From Ruegeria marisrubri (lineage in GTDB: Bacteria > Pseudomonadota > Alphaproteobacteria > Rhodobacterales > Rhodobacteraceae), in NCBI RefSeq assembly GCF_001507595.1, contig NZ_LQBQ01000012.1, positions 248,001-312,000 of the forward strand: 64,000 bases of DNA, written 5' to 3'. Of this stretch, positions 52,993 through 62,718 are shown in pieces. The notes under the pieces were generated by a model. That model was not told the DNA's origin. It searched no databases and saw only the letters and a list, made by a program, of their open reading frames with translations. How positions within the stretch are numbered: the first letter of the stretch is position 1; every line of letters starts with the position of its first letter. A program made the position numbers and the translations under genes.

Positions 52993-55068
52993 TTATTCCG
53001 CAGCCTGTTGCCTGGCGCCCCGGCGCGCCGCGAGGATGCGGGGCACGCAGCGGGTGTCATCGTTGTGGATGGACACGCAGTCCAGGCATCCGAAGCATTC
53101 CGAATAGTCTATCTCGCCGGTTTTCTTGATGGCATGATAGTTGCACTTCACCCGGCAGAGCTGGCACGGGCTGCCACATTCGACGCGCCGCGCGATCCAC
53201 GAACGGCCGCGCAGAAGCCCCCCGATCGCCATCACCGCGCCCAGCGGGCAGACATAGCGGCAGAACCCCTTGAACAGGGTCAGCCCTGCAACCAGCCAGA
53301 ACGCCGCGTAGGCCACGAAATACCATTCGCGGGCGAAATGGGTGGTGATGGCGGTCTTGAAGGGTTCGACCTCGGCGGCCTTGTCCACTTGGTCGGGCGA
53401 AACGAAGACGACCGCGACGAGACCGGCCAGGAGACCATATTTCAGCCATTTCAGCCGGGTGTCCCATTTCGGCGAGGGTTCGATCTGCGGCAGGCGCAGC
53501 CCCCGGCCGACATGGCTGGCGAATTCCTGCAAGGCTCCGAACGGGCACAGCCAACCGCAGAAATAACCTCGGCCCCAAAGAACGAAACCGAGAATGGCAA
53601 AGCCCCAGATCAGCAGAGAGAACGGGTCATAGACCAGAAAGGCAAAGCTACCGCCCTCGGCCGCGGTGCGGATCACGCCCAGCACCGTCACGATGGACAG
53701 TTGGCCCTGTCCCCACCAGCCGATGAAAACGGTCACGAAGGCAAGGATCAGCAGACGCAGCGGGGTGAAGGCGCGGCTGTCGGCCAGCGGGTTCTGGGCG
53801 AACAGCAGGCCGCCCGTCAGCCCCAGCAAGAAGATGGACAGCACGATCATGTCGCCCTGTCGCGCCCGCAGCGCCTCTTGCCATGGCGGCACGGGCTCCA
53901 CCACGCCCGGCCGGGTAAAAAATCTCTCGTCGGTGGAGTGTTCTGCGCTGAGGGTGACCGAGCCGCTTTCGGGCTGGAACATGCCATGTTCGCGCACCGC
54001 CGCGACGTTCAGCACCCACGGTCGGGCCGGGTCGAACCCAAGCCGGCGATCGGTGCGCAGGATCATCGCCGTTCCCTGGTGCAACGCCTCCGGCAGGTCC
54101 GGCGACAGCTCGACGAACAGGTCACTGTCACGCAGGGCGACCGGCAGCCCGTCCTGCTCGGCCGACAGCCAGTCGGGCGAGGTGTTGCGCACGAAGTCGG
54201 GGCTGACAAGGCCGTGCCGGGCGGTTTCGATGACAAGGATCGGCTCGTCATCCGGCGAGATGGTCAGGAACTCCTGCAACTCGGCATAGCCGTCTTCCGA
54301 CAGAACCGCACGCGCGATCGAGGGCGGGCCAAGGTCGGCGATCCACAGGTCGAGATAGGGCGCATCCGGGTTTTCCCTGGCCTCCGGGTCGTCGTCCTCC
54401 CAAAGGGTTCCGGCAAAGGCGGCATCGACTTCGGCGTTGCTGACCGTCTTGTGGGTGACAAGCCCCTGTTCCAGCAGATCCGACCATGACAGCGCCTCGT
54501 CATGCTCGGGGTTCGGATGGGCCGGCGGGCTGGTCGCGATTCCCTGCATCTTTTCGCGCGCCACCGCCAGGGCCGCGGCCATCACCGATTCGTGGGCGAT
54601 GCGGACCGAGGCCGTGGCCTTGGAGACGCCGTCGAGATAGACCAGAGAACCGCCCGCGCTGCCGTCGCCATAGGGCGTGCCGACCACGATGGACGACGAT
54701 ATCGACAGGCCGGCATATTGCTCGAAAAACTTGTGGAAGGGGGCTTCGCCCAGGCCCGACACGAAGATCGGCTCGTTGTGTTCGATCAGCCGGACGTCGA
54801 GAAACTTGCCCTCGAGGTCGAGCACGACCAGCGCGTTGATCGGGGCACCGGAAAAGCCCGGCAGGGGCGCAAGCGGTTCGGTTTCAAAGACATAGCCGGC
54901 CTCGGCGCCACCAGAGTTCAGCAGGCTGTAGACACCCTTGTCGTTGAGAGGCTCTCCCAGCGAAAAGGGCGGCATGATAAGCTGGGCCAAGGCGTCGCGT
55001 TCCAGCGGCGCGGCCTGTGCCAGCGCGGCGAAGAGCCAGAAAACAACCATTGAAATGAGCGCGCGCAT
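52993..55068 (-). CDS. NosR/NirI-like membrane protein with FMN-binding and Fe-S domains
   Basis: 691 residues. Signal peptide ending AQAA, a periplasmic FMN-binding domain (about 80-175) with a flavinylation-type motif DGVSKATAS (candidate FMN-bearing Thr152), a long periplasmic domain, then about five membrane helices from residue 395. These carry cysteine motifs CGWLCPFGAL and CRYVCPLGAV, and two C-terminal cytosolic [4Fe-4S] sites follow (CGSPCQLCRVKC; CFGCLDC with a later Cys). The NosR architecture normally serves nitrous oxide reductase; here it is divergent from pqqA, so an electron-transfer or maturation role for the quinoproteins is likely. Confidence 0.85.
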   Translation of the reverse strand: MRALISMVVFWLFAALAQAAPLERDALAQLIMPPFSLGEPLNDKGVYSLLNSGGAEAGYVFETEPLAPLPGFSGAPINALVVLDLEGKFLDVRLIEHNEPIFVSGLGEAPFHKFFEQYAGLSISSSIVVGTPYGDGSAGGSLVYLDGVSKATASVRIAHESVMAAALAVAREKMQGIATSPPAHPNPEHDEALSWSDLLEQGLVTHKTVSNAEVDAAFAGTLWEDDDPEARENPDAPYLDLWIADLGPPSIARAVLSEDGYAELQEFLTISPDDEPILVIETARHGLVSPDFVRNTSPDWLSAEQDGLPVALRDSDLFVELSPDLPEALHQGTAMILRTDRRLGFDPARPWVLNVAAVREHGMFQPESGSVTLSAEHSTDERFFTRPGVVEPVPPWQEALRARQGDMIVLSIFLLGLTGGLLFAQNPLADSRAFTPLRLLILAFVTVFIGWWGQGQLSIVTVLGVIRTAAEGGSFAFLVYDPFSLLIWGFAILGFVLWGRGYFCGWLCPFGALQEFASHVGRGLRLPQIEPSPKWDTRLKWLKYGLLAGLVAVVFVSPDQVDKAAEVEPFKTAITTHFAREWYFVAYAAFWLVAGLTLFKGFCRYVCPLGAVMAIGGLLRGRSWIARRVECGSPCQLCRVKCNYHAIKKTGEIDYSECFGCLDCVSIHNDDTRCVPRILAARRGARQQAAE

Positions 55069-55101
55069 GGGGCGAGACTAAACGCCTGTGGCGTTTCGGT
55101 C

Positions 55102-55148
55102 CTATTCGACCTTGGTCGCAGCGTGACTCTACGACCAAAGACCTATTC
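55102..55148. promoter_or_regulatory. Paired PQQ-regulon motifs between the NosR-like gene and pqqA
   Basis: Two oppositely oriented copies: GACCAAGGTCGAATAG on the minus strand (55117-55102), pointing to the NosR-like gene, and GACCAAAGACCTATTC on the plus strand (55133-55148), pointing to pqqA. They lie 33 and 53 bp from the respective starts, with 15 bp between them. Confidence 0.55.
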
Positions 55149-55201
55149 GCACGAGGGGGGCGCGTTGTTAGACTGCCACCACCCAAACTAGCCAGCGGAG
55201 G

Positions 55202-55315
55202 ATGAAAATGGCCTGGGCAGCACCGAAACTGAAGGAAGTGAACTGCGGCATGGAAATCAACATGTACGCACCGTCCGAGGACGAAGGCCGCGAGTACGAG
55301 CGCGACCTGTTCTGA
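55202..55315 (+). CDS. pqqA: PQQ precursor peptide PqqA
   Basis: 37 residues, ATG at 55202 behind GCGGAGG. The crosslinked Glu and Tyr of PqqA are present in the E-x3-Y pattern GMEINMY (Glu18, Tyr22). The N-terminus MKMAWAAPKLKEVNCG is longer than the commonest 23-29-residue forms and the C-terminal tail is acidic. PQQ is made from this Glu and Tyr. It is followed after 24 bp by pqqB. Confidence 0.93.
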   Translation: MKMAWAAPKLKEVNCGMEINMYAPSEDEGREYERDLF

Positions 55316-55339
55316 TCCGCGACTTGAGGGGTCGCGGCC

Positions 55340-56227
55340 ATGCGATTTCTGGTTCTTGGCGCTGCGGCTGGTGGTGGACTGCCGCAGTGGAATTGTGGCT
55401 GTCCCAACTGCAGGGACGCGCGCAGCGGCAAGATCGCATCGGCGAGCCAGTCATCGCTGGCCGTGTCATTGGACGGGAACGCATGGGCCGTCCTGAACGC
55501 CTCTCCTGACATCAGGGCGCAGTTGACGGCCTGCCCGTCGATGCATCCAAGGGAACTGCGCGACACGCCGATTGCATCGGTTCTGTTGACGAACGGGGAC
55601 ATCGACCACATCGCGGGGTTGCTGTCGCTGCGCGAGCAGACGCCGTTCACTCTGATTGCGACGTCCGAGATACTTGGCGTTCTGTCTGAAAACCGGGTGT
55701 TCGATGCGGTGAGCGCCGAAATGGTGCCGCGCGAGCGCATCATGCTCGAGCGTGCTTTCCAACTGCTTCCGGGGCTCGAGGCCGAGGTTTTCCCGGTTCC
55801 GGGCAAGGTGCCGCTTTTCATGGAGGGCGAGGAGGTTCAGACCGATCTGGTCGGAGAGCAGACCGTCGGCGTGCGCCTGAGCGACGGGGACAAGGTGGCC
55901 TATTACATTCCCGGCTGTGCTGACGCGACGGACGACCTTCTGGCCACCCTGGCGGATGCGGACCAGATCTTTTTCGACGGCACGTTGTGGAGCGATGACG
56001 AGATGATCCGCTCGGGCACCGGGGTCAAGACCGGCAGGCGCATGGGGCATATCTCGATCAGCGGGCCGGATGGGTCGATTGCCCGGCTGGCCGGTCTCAA
56101 GGCGAACAAGACGTTCATTCACATAAACAACACCAACCCGGTCTGGCAGCCCGACAGCCCCGAGCGCGCGTATGTCCATGCGCATGGCTGGACGGTGGCC
56201 GCCGACGGAATGGAGATCGCGACATGA
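55340..56227 (+). CDS. pqqB: PqqB, PQQ biosynthesis hydroxylase
   Basis: 295 residues, metallo-beta-lactamase fold (LVLGAAAGGGLPQWNCGCPNC start, quoted here as AAAGGGLPQWNCGCPNC, then LLTNGDIDHIAGLLSLRE). PqqB hydroxylates the Glu-Tyr crosslinked intermediate. Its last 4 bp overlap pqqC (ATGA). Confidence 0.95.
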   Translation: MRFLVLGAAAGGGLPQWNCGCPNCRDARSGKIASASQSSLAVSLDGNAWAVLNASPDIRAQLTACPSMHPRELRDTPIASVLLTNGDIDHIAGLLSLREQTPFTLIATSEILGVLSENRVFDAVSAEMVPRERIMLERAFQLLPGLEAEVFPVPGKVPLFMEGEEVQTDLVGEQTVGVRLSDGDKVAYYIPGCADATDDLLATLADADQIFFDGTLWSDDEMIRSGTGVKTGRRMGHISISGPDGSIARLAGLKANKTFIHINNTNPVWQPDSPERAYVHAHGWTVAADGMEIAT

Positions 56228-56967
56228 ATGCGCACGACCCGAAGGCAGGATCGCTGGAACAGAGGCTGCGCGCGATCGGCGCCGAGCGGTATCACGACAA
56301 GCACCCCTTTCACGACATGCTGCACAACGGGCGCTGCACCCCGGACCAGGTGCGGGCCTGGGTGATCAACCGCTGGGCCTATCAGGCAGCCATCCCGATG
56401 AAGGATGCGGCCTTTCTGTCGCGTTGCGACGATCCGCAGATGCGGCGCGAATGGCGCAGCCGCATCGAAGACCATGATGGCGGAGTTGACGAGGGCGGCG
56501 GTATCCGGCGCTGGCTGAAACTGGCCGAGGCGGTGGGGCTGGATCCCGACTATGTGGCCAGCGGCCGCGGCGTTTTGCCGGCGACGCAATTCGCGGTGGA
56601 CGCCTATGTGCGTTACGTCCGCGACATGCCGTTGTTGCAGGCGGTGGCCTCGTCGCTGACCGAGCTGTTTGCGCCTTCGATCCACGAACGCCGCATCGAG
56701 GGGATGCTGAAGCACTACGATTTCGCCAATACCGAAAGCCTGTCCTATTTCCGCAAGCGTCTGACCGAGGCGCCGAAGGACGTGAAATTCGGGCTGGCCT
56801 GGGTGTTGGAACATGCCGACACGCCCGAGAAGGAGGACGCGGCCTGCGAGGCGCTGATCTTCAAGACCAACGTGCTGTGGGCGCAACTGGATGCGCTGTG
56901 GGGCGCCTATGTCGAGCCGGGGCGCATTCCGCCGGGGGCGTGGCGACCGGGCGAGGGGATGGCATGA
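56224..56967 (+). CDS. pqqC: PqqC, pyrroloquinoline-quinone synthase
   Basis: 247 residues. Full-length cofactorless oxidase that performs the final ring closure. Conserved blocks: [37 protein letters not shown] and the C-terminal [24 protein letters not shown] overlaps at both ends couple it to pqqB and pqqD. Confidence 0.95.
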   Translation: MNAHDPKAGSLEQRLRAIGAERYHDKHPFHDMLHNGRCTPDQVRAWVINRWAYQAAIPMKDAAFLSRCDDPQMRREWRSRIEDHDGGVDEGGGIRRWLKLAEAVGLDPDYVASGRGVLPATQFAVDAYVRYVRDMPLLQAVASSLTELFAPSIHERRIEGMLKHYDFANTESLSYFRKRLTEAPKDVKFGLAWVLEHADTPEKEDAACEALIFKTNVLWAQLDALWGAYVEPGRIPPGAWRPGEGMA

Positions 56968-57251
56968 ACCTTGTCCTTGCTCCAACCGATCGTCCCTATC
57001 TTCCGCGCGGCGTGCGCGTGGTCGAGGACAGGGTCAGGGGCGGCAGGGTGTTGCTGGCACCGGAAAAGGCCATCGCGCTGGATGCCATCGGGGACGCGAT
57101 CCTCGGCCGGGTGACGGGGGCGGCCAGTTTCGCCGAGATCGTGGCCGATCTGGCAGCGACCTATGACGCGCCCGAGGCGCAGATTTCCGAGGATGTCCAA
57201 CGCTTCATGGTCGGGCTGAGGGCGCGGATGTTTCTGGGGGTGAAGCCGTGA
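56964..57251 (+). CDS. pqqD: PqqD, PqqA-binding chaperone
   Basis: 95 residues from the ATG at 56964. PqqD blocks [20 protein letters not shown] and [14 protein letters not shown] are present. It presents PqqA to PqqE. Separate from pqqC and pqqE here (fused in some species). ATGA overlap on both sides. Confidence 0.92.
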   Translation: MNLVLAPTDRPYLPRGVRVVEDRVRGGRVLLAPEKAIALDAIGDAILGRVTGAASFAEIVADLAATYDAPEAQISEDVQRFMVGLRARMFLGVKP

Positions 57252-58360
57252 CCGTCCCACCGCCCATCGCCATGCTGGCGGAACTGACCCACCGCTGCCC
57301 TCTGGCCTGCCCATACTGCTCGAACCCGACCGAGCTGCTGGGGCGGGCAGACGAACTGGAGACCGAGGTTTGGGCCGACCTGTTCCGGCAGGCCGCCGAT
57401 CTGGGCGTCTTGCAGTTGCACCTGTCGGGGGGGGAGCCGGCCTCGCGCACGGATATCGTCGAACTGGTGCGGGCCGCGCGGGATGCCGGGCTTTACACCA
57501 ACCTGATAACCAGCGGGATCGGGCTGACGCCGCGGCGTCTGGATGCGCTCGAAGCGGCGGGGATGGATCACATCCAGTTGTCGCTGCAGGGAACGAATGC
57601 CGGTCTGGCTGACTGGATCGGCGGCTACAAGGGCGGGTTCGACCGCAAGATGCAGGTGGCCGCCGAGATCAAGGAACGCGGGATTCCCCTGACACTGAAC
57701 GCGGTGATGCACCGGCACAATCTGGATGACCTGGAGCAGACCATCGACTTGGCCGTGGAACTCGGTGCCCGGCGGCTCGAGGTTGCCTGCGTGCAGTTTC
57801 ATGGCTGGGCGACACGCAACCGGGCGCAGCTGCTGCCGACCCGCGAGCAGACCGAGACCGCCAAGCGGATCGTGGCCGAGGCCGAAGCCCGGCTGCGTGG
57901 TATTCTGGCCTTCGATTTCGTGCCGCCGGACTACTACGCGGATTATCCCAAGGCCTGCATGGGCGGCTGGGGTTCGGCCGGGCTGAACGTGACGCCGAAT
58001 GGAACCGTGCTGCCCTGCCACGCGGCCGAGAGCATTCCGCACCTGACCTTCGACAACGTCCGCGAACGCAGGCTGGCCGAGATCTGGTATGACAGCGCCG
58101 CGTTCAATGCATATCGCGGCACTGACTGGTTGCCCGAACCTTGTCAGAGTTGCGACCGCAAGGAAATCGACTTCGGCGGCTGCCGCTGTCAGGCGATGGC
58201 CTTGGTTGGAGACGCAGGAGTGACCGACCCGGTGTGCCGAAAATCGCCCCAACACTCGGTCGTGCAGGGCATTCTGGACTCCGTGGCGCCCGGCGATGCC
58301 CCAGAATTTCTGTTCAGAGGCAAGAAGCCGGCCGAAGCGCGCCGCAAGGAGCCGACCTGA
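57248..58360 (+). CDS. pqqE: PqqE, radical SAM PqqA glutamate-tyrosine crosslinking enzyme
   Basis: 370 residues. Radical-SAM motif [10 protein letters not shown] (CX3CX2C) near residue 17 and a SPASM domain with auxiliary cluster cysteines ([20 protein letters not shown] and [18 protein letters not shown]). It forms the C-C bond between Glu and Tyr of PqqA. Last gene of pqqABCDE; pqqF-type protease genes are not in the window. Confidence 0.95.
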   Translation: MTVPPPIAMLAELTHRCPLACPYCSNPTELLGRADELETEVWADLFRQAADLGVLQLHLSGGEPASRTDIVELVRAARDAGLYTNLITSGIGLTPRRLDALEAAGMDHIQLSLQGTNAGLADWIGGYKGGFDRKMQVAAEIKERGIPLTLNAVMHRHNLDDLEQTIDLAVELGARRLEVACVQFHGWATRNRAQLLPTREQTETAKRIVAEAEARLRGILAFDFVPPDYYADYPKACMGGWGSAGLNVTPNGTVLPCHAAESIPHLTFDNVRERRLAEIWYDSAAFNAYRGTDWLPEPCQSCDRKEIDFGGCRCQAMALVGDAGVTDPVCRKSPQHSVVQGILDSVAPGDAPEFLFRGKKPAEARRKEPT

Positions 58361-58444
58361 AGAACCTGTGCGGGGCAGAGCATCCGACGGTGTTGTCCCG
58401 AACTCGGCGATGGTCTTCTCTCGTCGGAGCGCTGGCTGTCCGGT

Positions 58445-58456
58445 CTTTCGCGAAAG
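58445..58456. promoter_or_regulatory. Palindrome upstream of the DeoR-type regulator
   Basis: CTTTCGCGAAAG, a perfect 12-bp palindrome in the 227-bp gap after pqqE, 131 bp before the regulator start. TTTCG/CGAAA elements are common in DeoR-family operators. Assignment inferred. Confidence 0.35.
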
Positions 58457-58587
58457 GCTCCGTCGAACGGCGAAAAAAAAGGTTCCAACTCCCGCGTGAT
58501 CCGGTCGAGGCCACGCCTCTGGATCGCAAAAGCCCTTGATTTTTGACCGGAATATGCGCCTATTTGTGGGAGTATTTGGGAATTTCG

Positions 58588-59385
58588 GTGGAATTTGTGG
58601 AAAACCGGTCATCGCGCACGCATCGTGAGCTGGAACTTCTGGATGTCCTGCGCAGGCTGGGCGGGACCGCACGCAATTCGGATCTTGCAAAGGCGCTGGA
58701 TGTTTCCGAGGAAACCGTTCGCCGGACCATCAAGGCGCTGTCGAAATCGGGTGCGGTCGAACGGGTGCATGGCGGGGCTTATCTGGCCGGCACGCAGAGC
58801 GGCCCCAGCTTTTTCAGGCGTATCTCGCAGCATTCAGAGCAAAAGCGTCTCATCGCGGGGTCGGTGGGTCGGAAGGTGCGGGACGGCATGTCGATATTTC
58901 TGGACGCGGGATCGACCACCGCGTTCGTCGCCGAAGAGTTGCGGCAACACGGCAACCTGACGGTCGTGACCAACTCGATCGGGGTCGCGCAGATATTGGC
59001 GGGCGTCAACGGCAACCGGGTGCATCTGTTGGGCGGCGAAATGCAGGGCGACGAACGTGGAACCTTTGGCCATGTCGCCCACCGGCAGGCGCAGCGATAT
59101 GTTTTCGATCTTGCGATTCTGAGCACTGACGCGATTTCGGCCCGCAGGGGGTTTCTGTATCTGAGCGAGGCAGAGGCGGACCTCGCGTCGGTTGTGGTGG
59201 AAAGTGCCGATCGGGTGCTGGTTGCAGCAGTGCATTTCAAGTTCGGAGAGACCGCGCCATATCACGGGCCGGATCCCCGGCGGGTTCATGATCTGGTTAC
59301 TGACAGGAAACCCAAGGGTGCATTGGCGGATTCTCTCAAGAAATGGGGGATCAAGACAAATCTGGCGACTGGGGAGGAACGCTGA
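58588..59385 (+). CDS. DeoR-family transcriptional regulator
   Basis: 265 residues if the GTG at 58588 is used (TTG at 58543 or GTG at 58597 are alternatives; none has a strong ribosome site). The HTH is at about residues 10-60 (LLDVLRRLGGTARNSDLAKA, then SEETVRRTIKALSKSG), and the DeoR sugar-phosphate-sensing domain follows (LDAGSTTAFVAEEL and VTNSIGVAQILAG). First of a rightward gene group with an NptA-like transporter, a glutamine-synthetase-like enzyme and an iron alcohol dehydrogenase; these are its likely targets. Confidence 0.85.
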   Translation: MEFVENRSSRTHRELELLDVLRRLGGTARNSDLAKALDVSEETVRRTIKALSKSGAVERVHGGAYLAGTQSGPSFFRRISQHSEQKRLIAGSVGRKVRDGMSIFLDAGSTTAFVAEELRQHGNLTVVTNSIGVAQILAGVNGNRVHLLGGEMQGDERGTFGHVAHRQAQRYVFDLAILSTDAISARRGFLYLSEAEADLASVVVESADRVLVAAVHFKFGETAPYHGPDPRRVHDLVTDRKPKGALADSLKKWGIKTNLATGEER

Positions 59386-59529
59386 GATGCCCACGACTGA
59401 TTGCCCCGTCCCTGCGTCCGGCCGTCCGCGGCTTGTGACGATGATATTGCCGGGACGCGAGGGGGAGGGACTCGTCAGCGCCATGGCGTCTCGGCAGACA
59501 GGTGTCGGTTCCTGTGCGAGGGTGGTGGC

Positions 59530-61227
59530 ATGGTGATCATCAGCTTTCTTGTCAGCCTGGCCGGGGCGACCATGTTGCTGCTTTATGCCGTGCGCATGGT
59601 GCGCACCGGGATCGAGCGGAGCTATGGCGCATCGTTCCAAAGGGTGATGACCGGGCAGCGCAGCCATGCGCGGGCATCGGCGGTCGGTGTCGCCATGGCG
59701 ATCGTGCTGCAAAGCTCGGCCGCGGTGGCTCTGCTGACGTCGGGTTTCGCCGCCAGCGGGATGCTGGGCTTCCCGACCGGTCTGGCAATCGTCCTGGGAG
59801 GCGATCTGGGATCGGCCCTGATCATTCAGATCCTGTCCTTCAGGCTGGACTGGCTGGTCCCGGTGCTGCTTGCCGTGGGCGGCTATCTGTTCGTCAAGAC
59901 AGATGCAAAGAAGACCCGGCAGCTTGGCCGCATTCTGATGGGGGTGGCGTTCATCCTCATCTCGCTGCGTTTTCTGCGCGAAGCGATGGACCCGATCCGC
60001 GACAGCGCATTTCTGCCGGCGATAGCGGACTATCTGGCGCGGGACTATGTGACCGCCTTTCTGGTGGGCGGCGCGCTTGCCTTCGTGATGCACTCTTCGG
60101 TCGCAGCGATCCTGATGTGCGTGACGCTGGTTCAGATCGGGGCAATCCCGTTTGCCGCCGGGTTGTCTCTGGTGCTGGGGGCCAATTGCGGGTCTGCATT
60201 CATCCCGGTCTGGCTGACGCGAGGGATGGATGTGTCCGCGCGGCGCATTCCCTATGCCAACCTGGCATTGCGTGGCGCCTGGGCGGTGATCGTTCTGTTT
60301 GCCGCGAACGCGGCGTTGACCTCGGGGTGGTTGGGCGACCTCCAAGGGGGGCAGATGCTGGTCAACGCGCATCTTGCGTTCAATGCGTCCCTGCTGATCC
60401 TTGCGCTTCCGTTCTGTGGCCGGCTGCAGGCCCCGTTCGAACGGCTCTTGCCGGATGCGGCAGGAGAGGCGGCGGCCCGGCCCGACCGCCCGGCGAGCGC
60501 TCTGGATGCGCGCAATATCGGAAGCCCCAGCCAGGCGTTGTCGAGCCTCAAGCGTGAGCTGCTCAGGATGAGCGATCTGGTCGAGAGCATGTTCCGCCCG
60601 TCGCTGGAGCTGTATCGAAGCGGCGACAAGGCTCAGATCAGGGCGGTGCAGGCCATGGATGAGGACGTGAATTCCTGTCTGGCCGGCGTAAGGGAGTTCG
60701 TTGCCGCCATCCCGACCGAGGAGTTCGGCAAGGAAAACTGCCGGATCGCACGCGACATGATGGAATACGCCATTCGTCTGGAGACGGCAGGCGACGTCGT
60801 GGCCAAGCGGCTGACGGTTCTGGCCCAAGAGATGCGCAGGAAGGGTTTGTCGTTCTCCAGGGAAGGTTGGGCAGAGCTGGTCCAAATGCATGAAAGCATT
60901 CTGGCCAATATGAGGCTGGCCGCGAATGTGCTGATTTCCGACGACCTGGAGAGCGCGCGCCTTTTGAGCCTGGAAAAGACCGAGATCAAGCGGGCCGAGC
61001 GGGACAGCCGCAAGCGGCATCTCAAGCGGCTGCAACGTGGCTCTGCGGAAAGCCTGGAGACGAGCGATATCCACTTGGAAACGCTGCGCGCCTTCCGCGA
61101 GTTCAACAGCCATATTGCCTCTGTGGCCTATCCCATCCTTTATCGGAATGGCCAGTTGCTTGAGACCAGGCTGATCGAGGATCTGCCGGAAATGCGCGAC
61201 CGCCATGAAGAGGAGGCGAGGCATTGA
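59530..61227 (+). CDS. Na/Pi-cotransporter family protein with PhoU domain
   Basis: 565 residues from the ATG at 59530; the open frame from 59401 adds unsupported sequence. Two NptA repeats with the QSSAA-type motif (VLQSSAAVALLTSGFAASG and VMHSSVAAILMCVTLVQIGA) give about nine membrane helices to residue 310, followed by a cytosolic PhoU-like helical domain (about 350-550). Members import phosphate or control ion flux. Why it sits between a DeoR regulator and a ligase/dehydrogenase pair is not clear. Confidence 0.85.
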   Translation: MVIISFLVSLAGATMLLLYAVRMVRTGIERSYGASFQRVMTGQRSHARASAVGVAMAIVLQSSAAVALLTSGFAASGMLGFPTGLAIVLGGDLGSALIIQILSFRLDWLVPVLLAVGGYLFVKTDAKKTRQLGRILMGVAFILISLRFLREAMDPIRDSAFLPAIADYLARDYVTAFLVGGALAFVMHSSVAAILMCVTLVQIGAIPFAAGLSLVLGANCGSAFIPVWLTRGMDVSARRIPYANLALRGAWAVIVLFAANAALTSGWLGDLQGGQMLVNAHLAFNASLLILALPFCGRLQAPFERLLPDAAGEAAARPDRPASALDARNIGSPSQALSSLKRELLRMSDLVESMFRPSLELYRSGDKAQIRAVQAMDEDVNSCLAGVREFVAAIPTEEFGKENCRIARDMMEYAIRLETAGDVVAKRLTVLAQEMRRKGLSFSREGWAELVQMHESILANMRLAANVLISDDLESARLLSLEKTEIKRAERDSRKRHLKRLQRGSAESLETSDIHLETLRAFREFNSHIASVAYPILYRNGQLLETRLIEDLPEMRDRHEEEARH

Positions 61228-61323
61228 GCCTTTCGCAACGGGCAGCAGAGGTGGAAACGGCGCCAAGGTCAGACGCAGGTTTGCGATGCCGCGAACGGTG
61301 TCGGGAACAGGGAGGGAAAAATC

Positions 61324-62685
61324 GTGAGTGCAGTGCTGAGTTTCGAGCAGCTCAAGAAACAGGTGGCCGCAGGCGAGGTGGACACGGTCCTGGTTTGCCT
61401 CGTGGACATGCAGGGGCGTCTGATGGGCAAGCGGTTCCACGCCGGTCATTTCGTGGCGGAGGCATGGAACGAAACCCATTGCTGCAACTACCTGTTGGCG
61501 ACCGATCTGGAGATGGGCACGCCGGACGGGTTCGCCGCGACCAGTTGGGAACGCGGTTATGGCGACTACGTGATGAAACCCGATCTCGAAACGCTGCGTC
61601 CGGTTCCCTGGCTGGATGGCACGGTGATGGTGCTGTGCGATGTGTTGGACCACCACACCCACCAGGAAGTTCCGCACTCGCCCCGCGCCATCCTGAAGAA
61701 GCAGGTCGCCCGGCTTGCGGCGATGGGTTTTGAGGCGATGGTCGCGACCGAGCTGGAATTCTTCCTGTTCGAAAAGAGCTTCGACCAGATTCGCGGGGAA
61801 GGGTTCCGTGATCTGACGCCGATCTCGGGCTACAATCAGGACTATCACATCCTGCAGACCACCAAGGAAGAACATGTGATGCGCCCGGTGCGCAACCATC
61901 TGTGGAATGCGGGGATTCCGGTGGAAAACACCAAGGGCGAGGCCGAGACCGGGCAGGAAGAGCTGAACATCAGATATGCTCCGGCGCTGGACACGGCGGA
62001 TTTTCACACCATCGCGAAGAACGCCATCAAGGAGATCGCGTGGCAGAACGGGCACGCGGTGACCTTTCTTTCCAAGTGGCATCACGACAAGGTCGGCAGT
62101 TCCTGCCACGTCCATCAGTCACTGTGGAAAGATGGCGCGCCCGCTTTCCACGACGCACGGGACGATCTGGGCATGTCGGCGCTGATGAAAAGCTATGTCG
62201 CGGGGCTGTTGAAATATGCCGCCGACTATACCTGTTTCCTGGCGCCCTACATCAACAGCTACAAGCGGTTCATGAAAGGCACTTTCGCGCCGACGCGGGT
62301 CGTCTGGTCGGTGGACAACCGCACCGCGGGCTTCCGTCTGTGTGGCGAGGGGACCAGTGCGGTGCGGATCGAATGCCGCATACCCGGATCGGACATGAAC
62401 CCCTATCTGGCCACCGCCGCCATGCTGGCCGCCGGGATCGCCGGAATCGAAGAGGCGCTGGAGTTGCCGCCCCCCGCCACCGGCGATGTCTATCGGGGCG
62501 AGACAGGGCAAATTCCGGGCACGCTGAAAGACGCGCGGGACGCGCTCCACGGCTCGGAGATGCTGCGCACGGCCTTGGGTGACGGCGTGGTTGACCACTA
62601 TGTTCGCGCCGCCGAGGTCGAGATCGAGGAGTTCGAGCGCATTGTCACCGATTGGGAAATCGCCCGTGGATTCGAGCGGGCCTGA
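61324..62685 (+). CDS. Glutamine-synthetase-family ligase (GlnT/PuuA-like)
   Basis: 453 residues from GTG at 61324 behind GGGAGGG. GS fold with metal-binding ATELEFFLFEKS, GQEELNIRYAPALD, HHDKVGSSCHVHQSLW, the Arg block NRTAGFRLCGEG and RIECRIPGSDMNPYLA. No adenylylation loop of GlnA is present, so it is not housekeeping GS. Relatives glutamylate amines (putrescine, ethanolamine, isopropylamine). The next gene encodes an alcohol dehydrogenase, consistent with glutamylation of an amino alcohol followed by oxidation. Confidence 0.83.
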   Translation: MSAVLSFEQLKKQVAAGEVDTVLVCLVDMQGRLMGKRFHAGHFVAEAWNETHCCNYLLATDLEMGTPDGFAATSWERGYGDYVMKPDLETLRPVPWLDGTVMVLCDVLDHHTHQEVPHSPRAILKKQVARLAAMGFEAMVATELEFFLFEKSFDQIRGEGFRDLTPISGYNQDYHILQTTKEEHVMRPVRNHLWNAGIPVENTKGEAETGQEELNIRYAPALDTADFHTIAKNAIKEIAWQNGHAVTFLSKWHHDKVGSSCHVHQSLWKDGAPAFHDARDDLGMSALMKSYVAGLLKYAADYTCFLAPYINSYKRFMKGTFAPTRVVWSVDNRTAGFRLCGEGTSAVRIECRIPGSDMNPYLATAAMLAAGIAGIEEALELPPPATGDVYRGETGQIPGTLKDARDALHGSEMLRTALGDGVVDHYVRAAEVEIEEFERIVTDWEIARGFERA

Positions 62686-62718
62686 TCCGGCGTCATCCGT
62701 CAGTCGAGAGGTTGAAAC

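Noticed and set aside
58834-62115. 1093-codon open frame on the minus strand
   Set aside because: It lies antisense to three well-supported genes (DeoR regulator, NptA-like, GS-like); its translation is Arg/His/Gln-rich low-complexity sequence typical of antisense frames in high-GC DNA.
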